Shown: positions 8,786 to 18,090, numbered from the stretch's first letter. The stretch is DNA of 64,000 bases from Rhizobium sp. 007 (GCF_015353075.1 NZ_CP064187.1:2790001-2854000), one strand, 5' to 3'. Made by a program: numbers and translations. The notes: generated from the sequence alone by a model not told the origin.

Positions 8786-9261
8786 CAGAGCCTCGCGAAC
8801 TGGAAATGCATGAAATCGCGGTTAGCCACCCGCCCGAGCGAGACAGCGCCTTCACTCTCCACGATATTCCAGAAGGGTACATATTCAGGCTTGGCGAACT
8901 TCGCGCGGTCCCTGCCCCATTTAAGCTGGTTGTTCTCAGGATCGAGATCGACAGCGATGCCGAAGGCGTGCATGGACCAGCTCTTCCCGCCGCGCATCGG
9001 GCGGTAGTTGTAGCAGCCGCCGAAGATATCGAGCGCAAGCCGGGAGACATCCGCCGCGCCGTAATGGGCAAGCATCTTCTGGAAGATGCGTTCCAGCGGG
9101 GCTCCCACCTTCGCATGGCAGCGGAACCTGCGGATAACTTGGCTCTTGTCCCATGCGATCTTCATCGGATAGGCGAGATCGACCATCCCTGCCGTTGCCT
9201 GCGGGCTTCCGGGCTCACCGAAAAAGCTCCGCACACCCGATTGTGTCGGCCATTCAGTCAT
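8785..9261 (-). CDS. Phage endolysin-like M15 family peptidase (L-Ala-D-Glu or D-Ala-D-Ala peptidase)
   Basis: 158 residues from the ATG at 9261; an in-frame ATG at 9285 is less likely because M15 proteins of this group usually start near MTEWPTQ. The zinc-site pattern is clear: SMHAFGIAVDLDP (SxHxxGxAxD) in the C-terminal half and a second His in FMHFQF near the end. M15 enzymes of this type cut peptidoglycan peptide bridges to release phage. It heads a lysis cassette (endolysin, holin-like, Rz-like, lipoprotein) on the minus strand. This is one of the few phage genes here still open. Confidence 0.8.
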   Translation of the reverse strand: MTEWPTQSGVRSFFGEPGSPQATAGMVDLAYPMKIAWDKSQVIRRFRCHAKVGAPLERIFQKMLAHYGAADVSRLALDIFGGCYNYRPMRGGKSWSMHAFGIAVDLDPENNQLKWGRDRAKFAKPEYVPFWNIVESEGAVSLGRVANRDFMHFQFARL

Positions 9262-9285
9262 AGCTGAAACCCCAAATGCGCACAC

Positions 9286-9659
9286 ATGGTGGCAAAGGGG
9301 CGGAAACCTGCCAATTACAATTGACCGAACTTCGCGACTACCGCGACGCCGACAACAATTCGCTGACCGTGGGCAATGACACGCGTTTCACTACCAGCAA
9401 GGCTGATGTTCAATGAGATCGGGGCCTAAAGTTCATATGGCAGTCCGCTTCCGATGCTCTAGGTAGTCAAAGTTAGGAAATTCAACGAATGCGATCAAAA
9501 AACTTTGCGGTTCGATCGCTCTTAGGTGGTGTTGACAACGTCCACTCTTGTCTCTAAGTGGGCGTTGTCAACTCGGCAGTATTAGCAGCGGTTTAACGTG
9601 TTCCAACGTGGAACGGTGATCGCGCGGACGATATACGATTTGATGAGGGTGACAGCGAG
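9286..9659. other. Intergenic/remnant DNA between lysis cassette and methyltransferase gene
   Basis: 374 bases without an intact gene. A ~32-codon open fragment on the plus strand (about 9320-9417, reading LTELRDYRDADNNSLTVGND) looks coding but is unrecognised. A long hairpin lies at 9531-9572. The promoter of the methyltransferase gene should be in the last ~120 bases. Confidence 0.5.
9531..9572. terminator. Long inverted repeat (15-bp arms), possible terminator or operator
   Basis: GTTGACAACGTCCAC (9531-9545) and GTGGGCGTTGTCAAC (9558-9572) pair over 15 positions with one G-U, leaving a 12-base loop. There is no T-run, so it is not a textbook intrinsic terminator; it could equally be a protein-binding site or an element end. 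Confidence 0.4.
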
Positions 9660-10592
9660 ATGACCGCAGACGCAGTTCAACTGAAGAAAAACCAGATCCT
9701 GGCGCAGCCGGAAGAAACAGCGAGAGTTGTAGAGCGAGCATCGCGAGAGATAGTCAAAAGCAAGCGCTCTAAACGGTTCTTCGATGATTCTTATGCGTTC
9801 AATTATTCGAAATTTGAATTGGATCGACGCCCTTTCTTGAATATCGGACCTGGCTCATTCAGGCATCCCTACTGGCGCACGGCCGATAAGAAGTACGGCG
9901 GCCAGGCGTGGACTGAGGCAAGACGCGGGGTGCAACAGGCACCAGTTGACTACTACTGGGATGTCTACTCCGGAGAACCGCTTCCGGAGAGAGACAAATT
10001 CTTCTCCGTCATCTACACCAGCCATGTAATTGAACACCTCTTTCCGCAAGATACTCGACTCCTCTTTTCCGAGGCAAAGCGCGTCTTGAAGGAAGGCGGC
10101 ATCATCCGCGTTGTATGCCCTGATGCCGCGCTGATGGTGCGAGCATATCAAGACGAGGACTGGGCATACTTTCTTCACTATCTCGACGTCAAGTCATCAA
10201 GGCTTTCGAAATCTATCCATTCCCTTTCGGCGATAGAACTCCGGGAAATATCCGCACAATTTCTGATAGATTGGGTAAGCTTGATCGTTCACCCAGACAA
10301 TCCTACGAGACTAGCGAAAGCGGAATGTCCGGCCTTCCTCACTCGATATGACAATATCTACCAGGCTTTAGACGCAGCATGCGCGTTGTCAGACAGAGAA
10401 ACCAATAAGACTGCGGGAGCGCATGTGAACTGGTTTACGTTCGAGAAGCTGGAATCCATCCTAAAAGAGGCAGGATTCACCGACATTCGTCGGTCAGGAT
10501 ACCTACAAAGCACGGCACCTATTCTGAGAGACAGCTTACATTTCGATCGCACCGATCCAGAAATGTCGCTGTTCGTCGAAGCGCGGGCTTAG
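9660..10592 (+). CDS. SAM-dependent methyltransferase-like protein
   Basis: 310 residues. A glycine-containing LNIGPGSFRHPYW motif (about 60-73) takes the place of SAM motif I. VIYTSHVIEHL and RVLKEGGIIRVVCPDA follow at about 118-160, the usual end of the class I fold (post-I acidic/His region and motif III). It is 24 bases upstream of a large capsule-type glycosyltransferase/HAD gene and probably co-transcribed, so a surface-glycan methyl transfer or a related small-molecule role is inferred. The pair is intact although surrounded by broken phage genes. Confidence 0.65.
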   Translation: MTADAVQLKKNQILAQPEETARVVERASREIVKSKRSKRFFDDSYAFNYSKFELDRRPFLNIGPGSFRHPYWRTADKKYGGQAWTEARRGVQQAPVDYYWDVYSGEPLPERDKFFSVIYTSHVIEHLFPQDTRLLFSEAKRVLKEGGIIRVVCPDAALMVRAYQDEDWAYFLHYLDVKSSRLSKSIHSLSAIELREISAQFLIDWVSLIVHPDNPTRLAKAECPAFLTRYDNIYQALDAACALSDRETNKTAGAHVNWFTFEKLESILKEAGFTDIRRSGYLQSTAPILRDSLHFDRTDPEMSLFVEARA

Positions 10593-10616
10593 ATCAACAT
10601 GTTGGGGTAAAATTTT

Positions 10617-13600
10617 ATGCACGTTCTAATTTGGAGCCCACCATGGCCCACCCAGGGCGGCGATCTGTTTTTTGGGCTTAATGCATTCAAAAAGGGCCTT
10701 CTAAAACAAGCTGAGGCGCTTCTTTCGCAAAAGTGCAAGGTATCGATTGCCTTTCCCGACGCCTTTTCCGATCACCTTAAGGGCTTTGAGGGCCGATGCG
10801 ACCTTATACCGGTCAGCTCTTTGGACGTTATCAATCTCATCGGGAGTTGGGCGGACCCGTCTGTTGATCTCTACATGAACGGTCTCAATTCTCACCTCGT
10901 GCCTAAGTTAGCAGAAACGCTGAGGGATAAGCTGCCTACGGCTGTCGATTGCGTTCTTCTGTGGGAAACTCCCGTTCCATATTTGCGCGCCATTTATCCG
11001 GAAGCGCTCATCGTCAGCCAGATGCCTGGATCTTTTGCGCGCGCACCATACCCACATACGGTGGTCTTTGACACTCTTGGACTATACCGCGAAGGTACGA
11101 TGTTCACGCATGCCGCGGATATTCTCTCGACTCATGCCAGGACTGCCGGGGTGGTATCTGCGTTCAAGGCAGTCGCGCGTGAGATTTTCCATCAGTTCCC
11201 CCTCCCTATCGCCGATCGCATTCGTTCATCGGGCCGCAAGTTCACACTGCTGCCGCTTCAGATCTCGGACCACTACGCTTTTAAAGCTGACGCCGGATTT
11301 TCATCTCAGGCCGAGTTTTGCATTCAAGCATTAGGTCAGCTTGACAGTGCGAAGGCGGCGGTCGTCACTCAATACATCTCGAACATGTATCGAGATGAAG
11401 TCATGACGCCTGAATTCACGGCGTTCTTGGCTCGAAAACACCCTAACCTGGTATTCGATGCTGAACTTGGGAAGATTCCCTCGGTGAGTCAGCATCTGGT
11501 GCAAGATGCCAGTGAGATCGCTGTCGCTACGACTGGGCTTGGCATGCAGGCAATGATTTGGGACGTTCCCCTAAAGGTAATCGGAAACACGCATCTAAGT
11601 CCGTATGATGGCATCAGGGTCGGAACCGAAATGCAGCGTGACAATGTGCTTTCATTTGCCCTAACCAAAAACCAGCCTATGGCATCCAAGCTATACAATG
11701 GTCATTTTCTGGTTGGTCTTCTTGAAGAACTGGCAAGTCGCCGTAATCGCCCGTTCGACGAAAGATATCCGCGCTTCAACGATATTGATCCCCATTACGA
11801 CGAACTATTGCTCTCCTCCTTCCGGCAGAAAGAAGTAGAGCGTGACTTTATCAAGGTCGGGGCAACGATTGAACCTCCTTCAAAGGCAAAGCAGTTTGCG
11901 TCCCTTCTGGGGCATAAAAAACCCGCGATTGTCTCGTTTGACCTTTTCGATACGCTTGTGCTTCGGGGATTTGAAGCCCCTGCCGACCTGTATCGATTGC
12001 TGGAACTGGAAGTTATTAGTCGTGGCCTTCGCCCGATCTTCGACTTTGCCGGAAAGCGCTTAGCTGCGGAGCTCGCTGCGCGCCGTCATTCATCGAATGA
12101 AGAAATCACGCTTGATGACATCTATGCGGAATTAGCGGAGAGCGAGGAACTAACCTTCGAAGAAATCCTGCCATATCGAGACATCGAGTTCGATGTGGAG
12201 GTCAATGCATGCCAAGTCAGACCAGTAGGGAAAAGGATGTTTGCTGAGGCAAAAGCCAAAGGCATCCCGGTCGTCATTACGAGCGACATGTACCTCCCCC
12301 GGGCTTGTATCGACACTATCCTTAAGCGGACTGGATACGATCCTGATGCCATATATCTTTCCAGCGAGATCGGCCTGACAAAGAAGTCGGGGGCACTCTT
12401 TGATCATATTTCTCGCGATCGAGACATCAATCCGACATCAATGGTTCATGTTGGCGACAACATCCGGACCGATGTTCATCCGGCGGAATCGCGGAAGATT
12501 AAGGCGTTCCACGTACCGAAGTCGGTTGATTACATAGCTAGGCATCCTTCGCTTTCGGCGGTTTTCACACGTAGGCCGCCAATGACCAGTTTGGGGCGTA
12601 GCGTGACCGCTGCTGCGATAGCGCATAAATTATTCGATGACTCAAAGGCCTCGTCGTTTGATAGCCTGTCACGAGGCGATCCATGGCTACTTGGCTACAT
12701 CACGATCGGACCGCTGCTGGTTGGACTAGCGTCGTGGATTCGCTCCACTGCGATCGAGATGAAGCTTGAGAAACTCCACTTTCTCTCTCGCGAGGGAAAG
12801 ATCATCAAGGATGCCTTCGATCGAATTTGTGCCGCGGCGCCCTGCGAGACGAAGTCCAACTACCTTTACGGTTCGCGCCGTGCAATTCGTGTTGCCCAAC
12901 TGGAAAGGTTCAGTGATATAGCGGAGCTTGCGTCTCAGACGATTGCCAGTACAGCCTCACTCGGATCTCTCTTGGCGGGTCGGTTCGGTCTTGATCCCGA
13001 AACCGTGGCGCTCGAGCATCTGACGGCAACCGGCTTCGCCGACATGCGTGCAACGCTTGGTCGCTCCAACGCTGATCACGCAAAGCTTCTTGGCCTCCTA
13101 AAGAGGCTAGAGCCCCAAATCTTGGAAGCTGCCGGGCGCGAGGCCGAAAATTATCGCGACTACCTCTCCGAATGCGGCCTCTTCTCAAGTGAAAGGTTCG
13201 CGCTCGTTGACGTCGGGTGGAATGCGAATATGCAAGGAAGCCTTGGGCAGATTCTAGGCAAACCCTTAACCGGGCTGTATCTTGCATCCCTTGAGGCGGC
13301 CGGACGTTGGAAAAATATAGGTCATGTTGTACGAGGCTACCTCGCTGAAGATTTTACTGTAGCAGATCGGCATCCGATCCTCTCCAACCGGTTGATGGTG
13401 GAGAATATACTCTGCGATATCACACCGAGTGTTGAGCGCATTGCCAAGAACGAGGATGGGAGCTTTGAGCCGATCTTTTCTGGCGTGACCTCACACGTTC
13501 GGCATAAGCTGGTTCATCCGATCCAGCGGGGAGCGCTGAGTTTCGTGGAAGACGTATGCAGGGTGCTTGGGCCTAATATCGCTTCAGTCGATTTCCGAGC

Positions 13601-14036
13601 CGATATGATGACATCCCTTTTAGCGGACTTCCTTGATGCACCGAAGCCTGCCGATGCAAAACTATTCGTCGGGTGCGAGCTCGAAGATACGTTCAGTGGC
13701 ACGGCAACGCGTTATTTCATAGCGCCAAGCACTGAAAATGGAACAGGCACTCCATACGAATCTTACTGGAAACAAGGAAAGCACGCTCTTGTCGCTTCTA
13801 AGCACGCTCTTGTCCCTTCTGATGGCAAGACTATCCAAAGCGCTATCGAACGCCCTAAGGTTTCAGCTCTGCGACGACCAATGGTACCCGTTGTTCGTCC
13901 CTTTATTCGATTGCTCGGAAGCGCGAATGACATCAAAAAGTTTGACAAAGACCCAGTAGGCTATTTCCAGAAGCTTAAGAACCCGACATACCGCGTAATA
14001 GGAGCTGTGATCTTCCCTCCGAAAAGGGAAAGCTAA
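10617..14036 (+). CDS. Large fused protein: capsule-type glycosyltransferase domain plus HAD hydrolase (COG5610-like)
   Basis: 1139 residues. The N-terminal ~420 residues resemble capsule-synthesis GT-B proteins (LIWSPPWPTQGGD at the start; TTGLGMQAMIW..LKVIG near 300). A HAD domain follows with all its motifs: FDLFDTLVLR (about 440, nucleophile Asp), SDMYLPR (about 555), and a Lys then HVGDNIRTDVHPAE (about 612). The C-terminal part holds LHFLSREGKII (about 720), characteristic of predicted HAD hydrolases in polysaccharide clusters. It likely builds and trims a surface glycan. An imperfect 21-bp tandem duplication (13779-13820) adds a repeated KHALV near the C-terminus. The fusion is real in sequence; the substrate is unknown. 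Confidence 0.75.
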   Translation: MHVLIWSPPWPTQGGDLFFGLNAFKKGLLKQAEALLSQKCKVSIAFPDAFSDHLKGFEGRCDLIPVSSLDVINLIGSWADPSVDLYMNGLNSHLVPKLAETLRDKLPTAVDCVLLWETPVPYLRAIYPEALIVSQMPGSFARAPYPHTVVFDTLGLYREGTMFTHAADILSTHARTAGVVSAFKAVAREIFHQFPLPIADRIRSSGRKFTLLPLQISDHYAFKADAGFSSQAEFCIQALGQLDSAKAAVVTQYISNMYRDEVMTPEFTAFLARKHPNLVFDAELGKIPSVSQHLVQDASEIAVATTGLGMQAMIWDVPLKVIGNTHLSPYDGIRVGTEMQRDNVLSFALTKNQPMASKLYNGHFLVGLLEELASRRNRPFDERYPRFNDIDPHYDELLLSSFRQKEVERDFIKVGATIEPPSKAKQFASLLGHKKPAIVSFDLFDTLVLRGFEAPADLYRLLELEVISRGLRPIFDFAGKRLAAELAARRHSSNEEITLDDIYAELAESEELTFEEILPYRDIEFDVEVNACQVRPVGKRMFAEAKAKGIPVVITSDMYLPRACIDTILKRTGYDPDAIYLSSEIGLTKKSGALFDHISRDRDINPTSMVHVGDNIRTDVHPAESRKIKAFHVPKSVDYIARHPSLSAVFTRRPPMTSLGRSVTAAAIAHKLFDDSKASSFDSLSRGDPWLLGYITIGPLLVGLASWIRSTAIEMKLEKLHFLSREGKIIKDAFDRICAAAPCETKSNYLYGSRRAIRVAQLERFSDIAELASQTIASTASLGSLLAGRFGLDPETVALEHLTATGFADMRATLGRSNADHAKLLGLLKRLEPQILEAAGREAENYRDYLSECGLFSSERFALVDVGWNANMQGSLGQILGKPLTGLYLASLEAAGRWKNIGHVVRGYLAEDFTVADRHPILSNRLMVENILCDITPSVERIAKNEDGSFEPIFSGVTSHVRHKLVHPIQRGALSFVEDVCRVLGPNIASVDFRADMMTSLLADFLDAPKPADAKLFVGCELEDTFSGTATRYFIAPSTENGTGTPYESYWKQGKHALVASKHALVPSDGKTIQSAIERPKVSALRRPMVPVVRPFIRLLGSANDIKKFDKDPVGYFQKLKNPTYRVIGAVIFPPKRES

Positions 14037-14039
14037 GTC

Positions 14040-14255
14040 ATGAGGCTCATATCCAACTTAATACGTCGTCGTCACAAAAGCGTCCCGGCAGCTGCGGAGA
14101 ACGAACGGGAAATCGGAGGCCACGAATGTGTCGCGAACCTCCTATACCCAATTGAAAAGCCGGAGCCAGAAATCGTCACCAGGCTCAAGGAGCATGCTGC
14201 TTCTCTTCGCAAAAGCGGATGGTGGAGCATGACATCGAGTGCCTGGCAGAGGTAA
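14040..14255 (+). pseudogene. Short open frame after the GT/HAD gene, probably a truncated remnant
   Basis: 71 codons starting three bases after the preceding stop. The N-terminal ~58 residues (basic, then Glu-rich) look coding, but the last dozen, rich in Trp and Ser, do not. A +1-shifted frame (14219-14323) continues with MVEHDIECLAEVKMNLYM. The best reading is a fragment broken by an indel next to the phage tailspike remnant. The product is not recognised. Confidence 0.4.
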
Positions 14256-14323
14256 AGATGAACCTCTACATGGATAAGCGCGAAGGCTGGTCGTCAAAGC
14301 CTCCCCTCCAACGGATAGATTAG
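14219..14323 (+). pseudogene. 34-codon fragment, unrecognised
   Basis: Begins MVEHDIECLAEVKMNLYM and ends at TAG 14321-14323, overlapping the end of the tailspike remnant on the other strand. It has no good ribosome-binding site of its own and probably belongs to the broken reading frame that starts at 14040. Confidence 0.3.
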
Positions 14324-16318
14324 ACCGGCGTGATCGTGCTGCCGTTCATGAAGTCCTTCCATGTCGCCGTCGCTGTAGAACCATTTGCACGCATGACGAT
14401 GCCGGTCGTGGAATTCATGACGATCTTGTTAAGGAATTTCCCGGTCGTATTCACTGCATGCGTAGCGCTCGTGAGTTCTGCCGTCGTATAGGACGGAATT
14501 TGCAGCCCCCCGGTGTTTCCAAAGGTCATAATGCCGGCACTGGTAACTTGCATCGCAAGAGAGTTGTCTTCTCTGTTGATCCTCCAACCTTGACCGGCGC
14601 TCAGCTTCGGTCCCATGAACGACGCAAAGCGCTGCTCGTCGCTGTCGTCGTCAATGCAGACGGAAGGATTAAAAAACCCGCCGACGCGTCGTGTACCGTC
14701 CTGGAAGAGCAACATCACGAGGCTTCTTCGGCGAGAGGTCAGTCGCAAATTTTCGATTATTTCTGTAGATGACAAGGCTAAGATCGGATGTCGCAACAAT
14801 ACGAGCGCCTTGGCTGTTCGCTAAGTCGGAACCGCTTACCTTGACTGGTTTTGCTTCTGCATAGACGCCATCAAAGAGAATCTCATCAGCATTCCCGAAG
14901 AAATCGCAGATATCATCATAGCCCATGCGGCGGCCGCCGAAGATGTTAATGCGTGCCATCGTTCCGCCCGCGAGATCCAAGCAGCCCGAAGGCGCAGCGA
15001 ACGGCGTGGCCAGGGAACTTGACGTTGCCAAATGTCCAGATTGATGCATGAGCGAGCGAATATCGCAGTTCTCGAAAACGCTATCCGCAAAGCCCCAACT
15101 GCTGCCTACAATGACTTCAGGGCTTCGAATTGAAACGCCCCAATACCCCTGAAATTTGCAACGTATCCAGCGCTGGCTTTCGGCCGATGGTATGCGACCA
15201 TCGCCGAGATCATGCGACGACATCAGCAGCGCCGCCTTACGGAAATGCCCGTAAGCTATGGTGTCCACTCCCCCTGCCCAGTCTCCGTTGCGCGACCATA
15301 TGCCAACGTCCCAATCGTCGGAAAGCCTGCCGTCCGTTCCCTTGTAGCCATCGACGCCATCGAAATAAGGATAGACACCGATACCGTTAATTCGACATCC
15401 CGAATCGATGATGATCCCGGCCGAGAAAGCGACGGTCCAATCAACGTTTCGATAGGTGTTGCCGCGCGTGCCGCTATGCCAGATACGGCGCGCCAACATC
15501 AGGATTAGCAACACTGCGCGACGTGGCCCCGGCAATCGTGTGCTCTTTAAGGCCGGTTCCCTTGAGTAGAATTTTCGTGGCACTGTCCGGGAAATATCCG
15601 GAAGGCGTTCCAAATTCCAGTATCGGCACGCCGCCGTGGCCGTTCCAATGAACGCCGTTCTTCGGGACAAGCTTTCGTGTCGTGATGTACGATTTGCGCC
15701 CAAACTCAGCGTGCATGCCGATATTCACGACAGCTTCGAGAGCGACAGTATCGTCAGCAACGCCATCGCCGACAGCTCCGAACCATTCCGGAATGACGCC
15801 TCGAACAGACCATCCGCTTTGGCGAACCCACGCTCCCGAAGTCACGGGAATGGCATCTGCCTTGATATACAGGCCTTCCTGCGTATCGGCCGCGATCTCT
15901 ACGGAATAGTCTCCGGATTTCCAAGAAAACAACCCATCGCGGCCAGATTCACCGAGGAACACGAGTGTCGTGACCGCTGTGTTAAGCGCCTTCAGCGCTG
16001 TTCTCGTGGCAACATTCTTGATATTTACGCTGACAGCAGCAGCTTCAGCCGCCGCCTGCGCCGCTTCCGCAGCAGCAACGACTGCTGCGGAAACCTGATC
16101 GCTAAGCAGGCGGAACGTCGATCCGGATACGATGCCAGCGACGGTCATTCCGGCCACAAGGCCTCCAGCGGCGATATCATTGCCGCTGTTCGTCTTAATG
16201 GTGAGCGTAGATCCGCCATTGAACGAGACGGTGACCGGCGAGGCAGTATTCGCCTCGAAGATGTTCATCCAGACCAGCGTAGAGCCCGAAACCGGAATGC
16301 TGGACGTCGCTTGTAAGA
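14320..16318 (-). pseudogene. Phage tailspike/tail-fibre protein (pectate-lyase-like), broken by two frameshifts
   Basis: Three successive minus-strand frames join into one protein. 16318-~15480 gives an N-terminal part with an Ala-rich coiled coil (AAAEAAQAAAEAAAV), then EWFGAVGDGVADDT, the hallmark start of a pectate-lyase-3 beta-helix. ~15500-14770 gives the beta-helix body (NCDIRSLMH, INIFGGRRMG). ~14790-14320 gives the tail GTRRVGGFFNPSVCIDDDSD and a Ser/Thr-rich end. Frame changes fall near 15490 and 14780. The 5' end is fused to an unrelated integrase-like fragment at ~16318, so the native N-terminus is lost. Tailspikes of this type bind or digest host surface polysaccharide. Confidence 0.75.
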
Positions 16319-16566
16319 AAATATCCCCTCGGCAGCGCGTAGCGATCTTCAACAAATTCCAGTGCCTTGAGAGTATGGTCTTTTCCTGGCTGTCCTTTGC
16401 CTAAAACCCACCTTCGAAGCGTGACAAAGGCAATTCTATGCCCAGCCGCCAACATCGCGTGTAAAAGAGACCACGTCGTCTCGTTGTGTTTCTTTATCTG
16501 ATATCGAAGGGCCTCTGCGAAATCTGCTGGTTCGTTGCCCAGCAGGGGATTTGACGGCGCGGCCAT
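16318..16566 (-). pseudogene. N-terminal fragment of an integrase/tyrosine-recombinase-like protein (tentative)
   Basis: From an ATG at 16566 with a good AGGAG upstream, about 83 codons read as a helical DNA-binding-like domain (FAEALRYQIKKHNETTW .. TLRRWVLGKGQPGKDHT .. YALPRGYF). This resembles the N-terminal region preceding the catalytic domain in some rhizobial tyrosine recombinases. The sequence then passes abruptly into the tailspike at ~16318. The catalytic part is absent, so it cannot recombine DNA. The family call rests on memory of similar N-termini and is uncertain. Confidence 0.4.
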
Positions 16567-16653
16567 TTCGGTTCTCCTGCAAGAAGCCTAAGTGCTCGCC
16601 CTGCATACAGAGTAGATCACGTGGCGGGATCACGATAGACCGTACCGCCGACA

Positions 16654-16782
16654 TTGACGAAGCGGCTCGCGGCCGAATACGCCATCAAGGCCGCCCGTGA
16701 TATCGCCGTGGCCGCATCGGCCGATCGCTGGAGAGCTAAGGCTACGACGCTGGCTATCGTCGTTCGCCTCCATCTTTGGTGA
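16654..16782 (+). pseudogene. Unrecognised coding remnant upstream of the SRAP fragment
   Basis: An open stretch reading TKRLAAEYAIKAARDIAVAA and ending at TGA 16780-16782. Its Ala/Arg-rich helical composition looks coding, but it has no start signal and no recognisable family. Probably another piece of the mosaic. Confidence 0.25.
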
Positions 16783-16938
16783 GCACCGATCCATGAGAAG
16801 GCCATGCCGGTCATCCTGTCGAACGAGGATGAAATCGAGAGCTGGCTGACGGCCCCATGGGAAGAGGCACGTGCGCTGCAGCGTCCGCTACCGAATGACC
16901 AGCTCGTGCGCTTGCCTGTCGAGCTGGCGGTCGCGTGA
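16783..16938 (+). pseudogene. C-terminal fragment of an SRAP/YedK (HMCES) DNA-crosslink peptidase
   Basis: The frame PIHEKAMPVILSNEDE .. WLTAPWEEA .. LPNDQL matches the typical SRAP ending (IHxKxMPVIL then WL). The catalytic Cys2 and most of the domain are missing; a stop lies immediately upstream at 16780-16782. The remnant overlaps the next small gene by one base (TGATG). Confidence 0.6.
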
Positions 16939-17126
16939 TGTACGACAATGACGGACACATCGTCTGGGTTGAAGGGATCCCTCTGCCGCCCGCTATCTCG
17001 CGCCAACCACATGTCAGAGCTGAGATTGAACGTGCTCTCGACCGCGCGCATCGAGGTCACCAGCCCTTCGATCTACATGCCTCGCCGGCTACCGATGAAT
17101 TTGCCACGTTGCAGGAGGAATCGTAG
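16938..17126 (+). CDS. Small hypothetical protein (62 aa)
   Basis: Starts at an ATG overlapping the SRAP fragment stop (a GTG three bases earlier is also possible). Sequence MYDNDGHIVWVEGIPLPPAI .. DEFATLQEES. Its last dozen codons are also present at 6488-6525 as the left edge of the duplicated glycosyltransferase locus. No domain recognised. It may only be expressed as the downstream partner of the lost SRAP gene. Confidence 0.45.
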   Translation: MYDNDGHIVWVEGIPLPPAISRQPHVRAEIERALDRAHRGHQPFDLHASPATDEFATLQEES

Positions 17127-18080
17127 CATTTTCGAGAGATAGCCGGAGCTTGACAAATACATCCTTGAGAAATTAAAGGGCAGCTAATGTAATCCTCGCT
17201 ATTGCTGGGTAGCGAAATGGGGGTGGGGCGTCACAATGAACTTTTTAACCCGGCTCGCCGGGATATTTCGGCGCTCGAAATCGCCGGATTTTGTGTCCTT
17301 TTGGCACGGCCCCATCGATGGATTAACATATGGCTGCCTTGCATCTTTCCCGTATCACGGCGCCCGGCTTCGGTTATACTCTTACGACGACAATATCAAA
17401 GTTCCTCCTGGAATCGATTTGGCTGATGCGCGTGAAATTTGCCCAGATACGAGCTTGACCGGGCGCTATATCGCCGATGGAAAGGTGGAGTTCTCGAAAT
17501 TCTCGAATCTGTTTCGTTATGTATTAATCAAGCAAACTGGCTGCTGTTGGGTCGACTGCGATCTCGTTTGTTTAAGGCCGCCTGAATTTCAACATGACGA
17601 GATGGTTTTCGGATATCAGTATCCTAAGGAAAATGTGCAAGCGATTAATGGAGCAGTTCTAAAGCTCCCTCGTGAACACGCTGTCTTGGCGGACCTGATT
17701 CAAAATGCGCGCGATGTCGTGGACTTGGACCAGCGTTGGGGTGCCATCGGGCCCCGGCTAATCACGACAAAATTTTATGAGGCCGGTTTATCAGAGTTTG
17801 CCAGTGCAATGGCTGATTTTTATCCAATTTCCCCCGCTCATTTCTGGAAACTGATATTACCAGAAGGACGAGAAAGCGTTGAATCGGCTGTGCGCGCGTC
17901 CAAGCTCCTCCATCTCTGGCATAAAAAATTCGAATTGGCCGGGTACAACAAGGATATCGCTCCCCCAAGGGAGTCGTATTTGCATCGCGCATTGGAGCGC
18001 GTCGGCGGATTGGATAGATTCACCGGAATATACGACGGCGATGAACTTAGAGTGCAACTCGGCCGCTGGTTGCCTTCAGC
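17087..18080. repeat. Direct repeat copy 2 (~1 kb), intact glycosyltransferase locus
   Basis: Partner of 6486-7481. This copy carries the uninterrupted gene, so it represents the ancestral arrangement. Recombination between the two direct copies would delete or duplicate the 10.6 kb between them, including the lysis cassette, the methyltransferase and the GT/HAD gene. Confidence 0.93.
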
Positions 18081-18090
18081 TAGACAGTAG
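17236..18090 (+). CDS. Glycosyltransferase, GT32/capsule-type with DxD motif
   Basis: 284 residues. The start has the family look FVSFWHGPIDGL and LRLYSYDD (about 19-52). The DxD metal/nucleotide-sugar motif is WVDCDLVCLRPP (D107, D109), followed by AINGAVLKLPREH. This is the pattern of sugar transferases with the GT32-like DxD region (Gly_transf_sug) found in capsule and LPS clusters. A GGGGTGGGGC stretch upstream serves as ribosome-binding site. The gene is intact here and broken at 6635. It probably adds a sugar to surface polysaccharide in the cytoplasm; donor and acceptor are unknown. Confidence 0.75.
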   Translation: MNFLTRLAGIFRRSKSPDFVSFWHGPIDGLTYGCLASFPYHGARLRLYSYDDNIKVPPGIDLADAREICPDTSLTGRYIADGKVEFSKFSNLFRYVLIKQTGCCWVDCDLVCLRPPEFQHDEMVFGYQYPKENVQAINGAVLKLPREHAVLADLIQNARDVVDLDQRWGAIGPRLITTKFYEAGLSEFASAMADFYPISPAHFWKLILPEGRESVESAVRASKLLHLWHKKFELAGYNKDIAPPRESYLHRALERVGGLDRFTGIYDGDELRVQLGRWLPSARQ

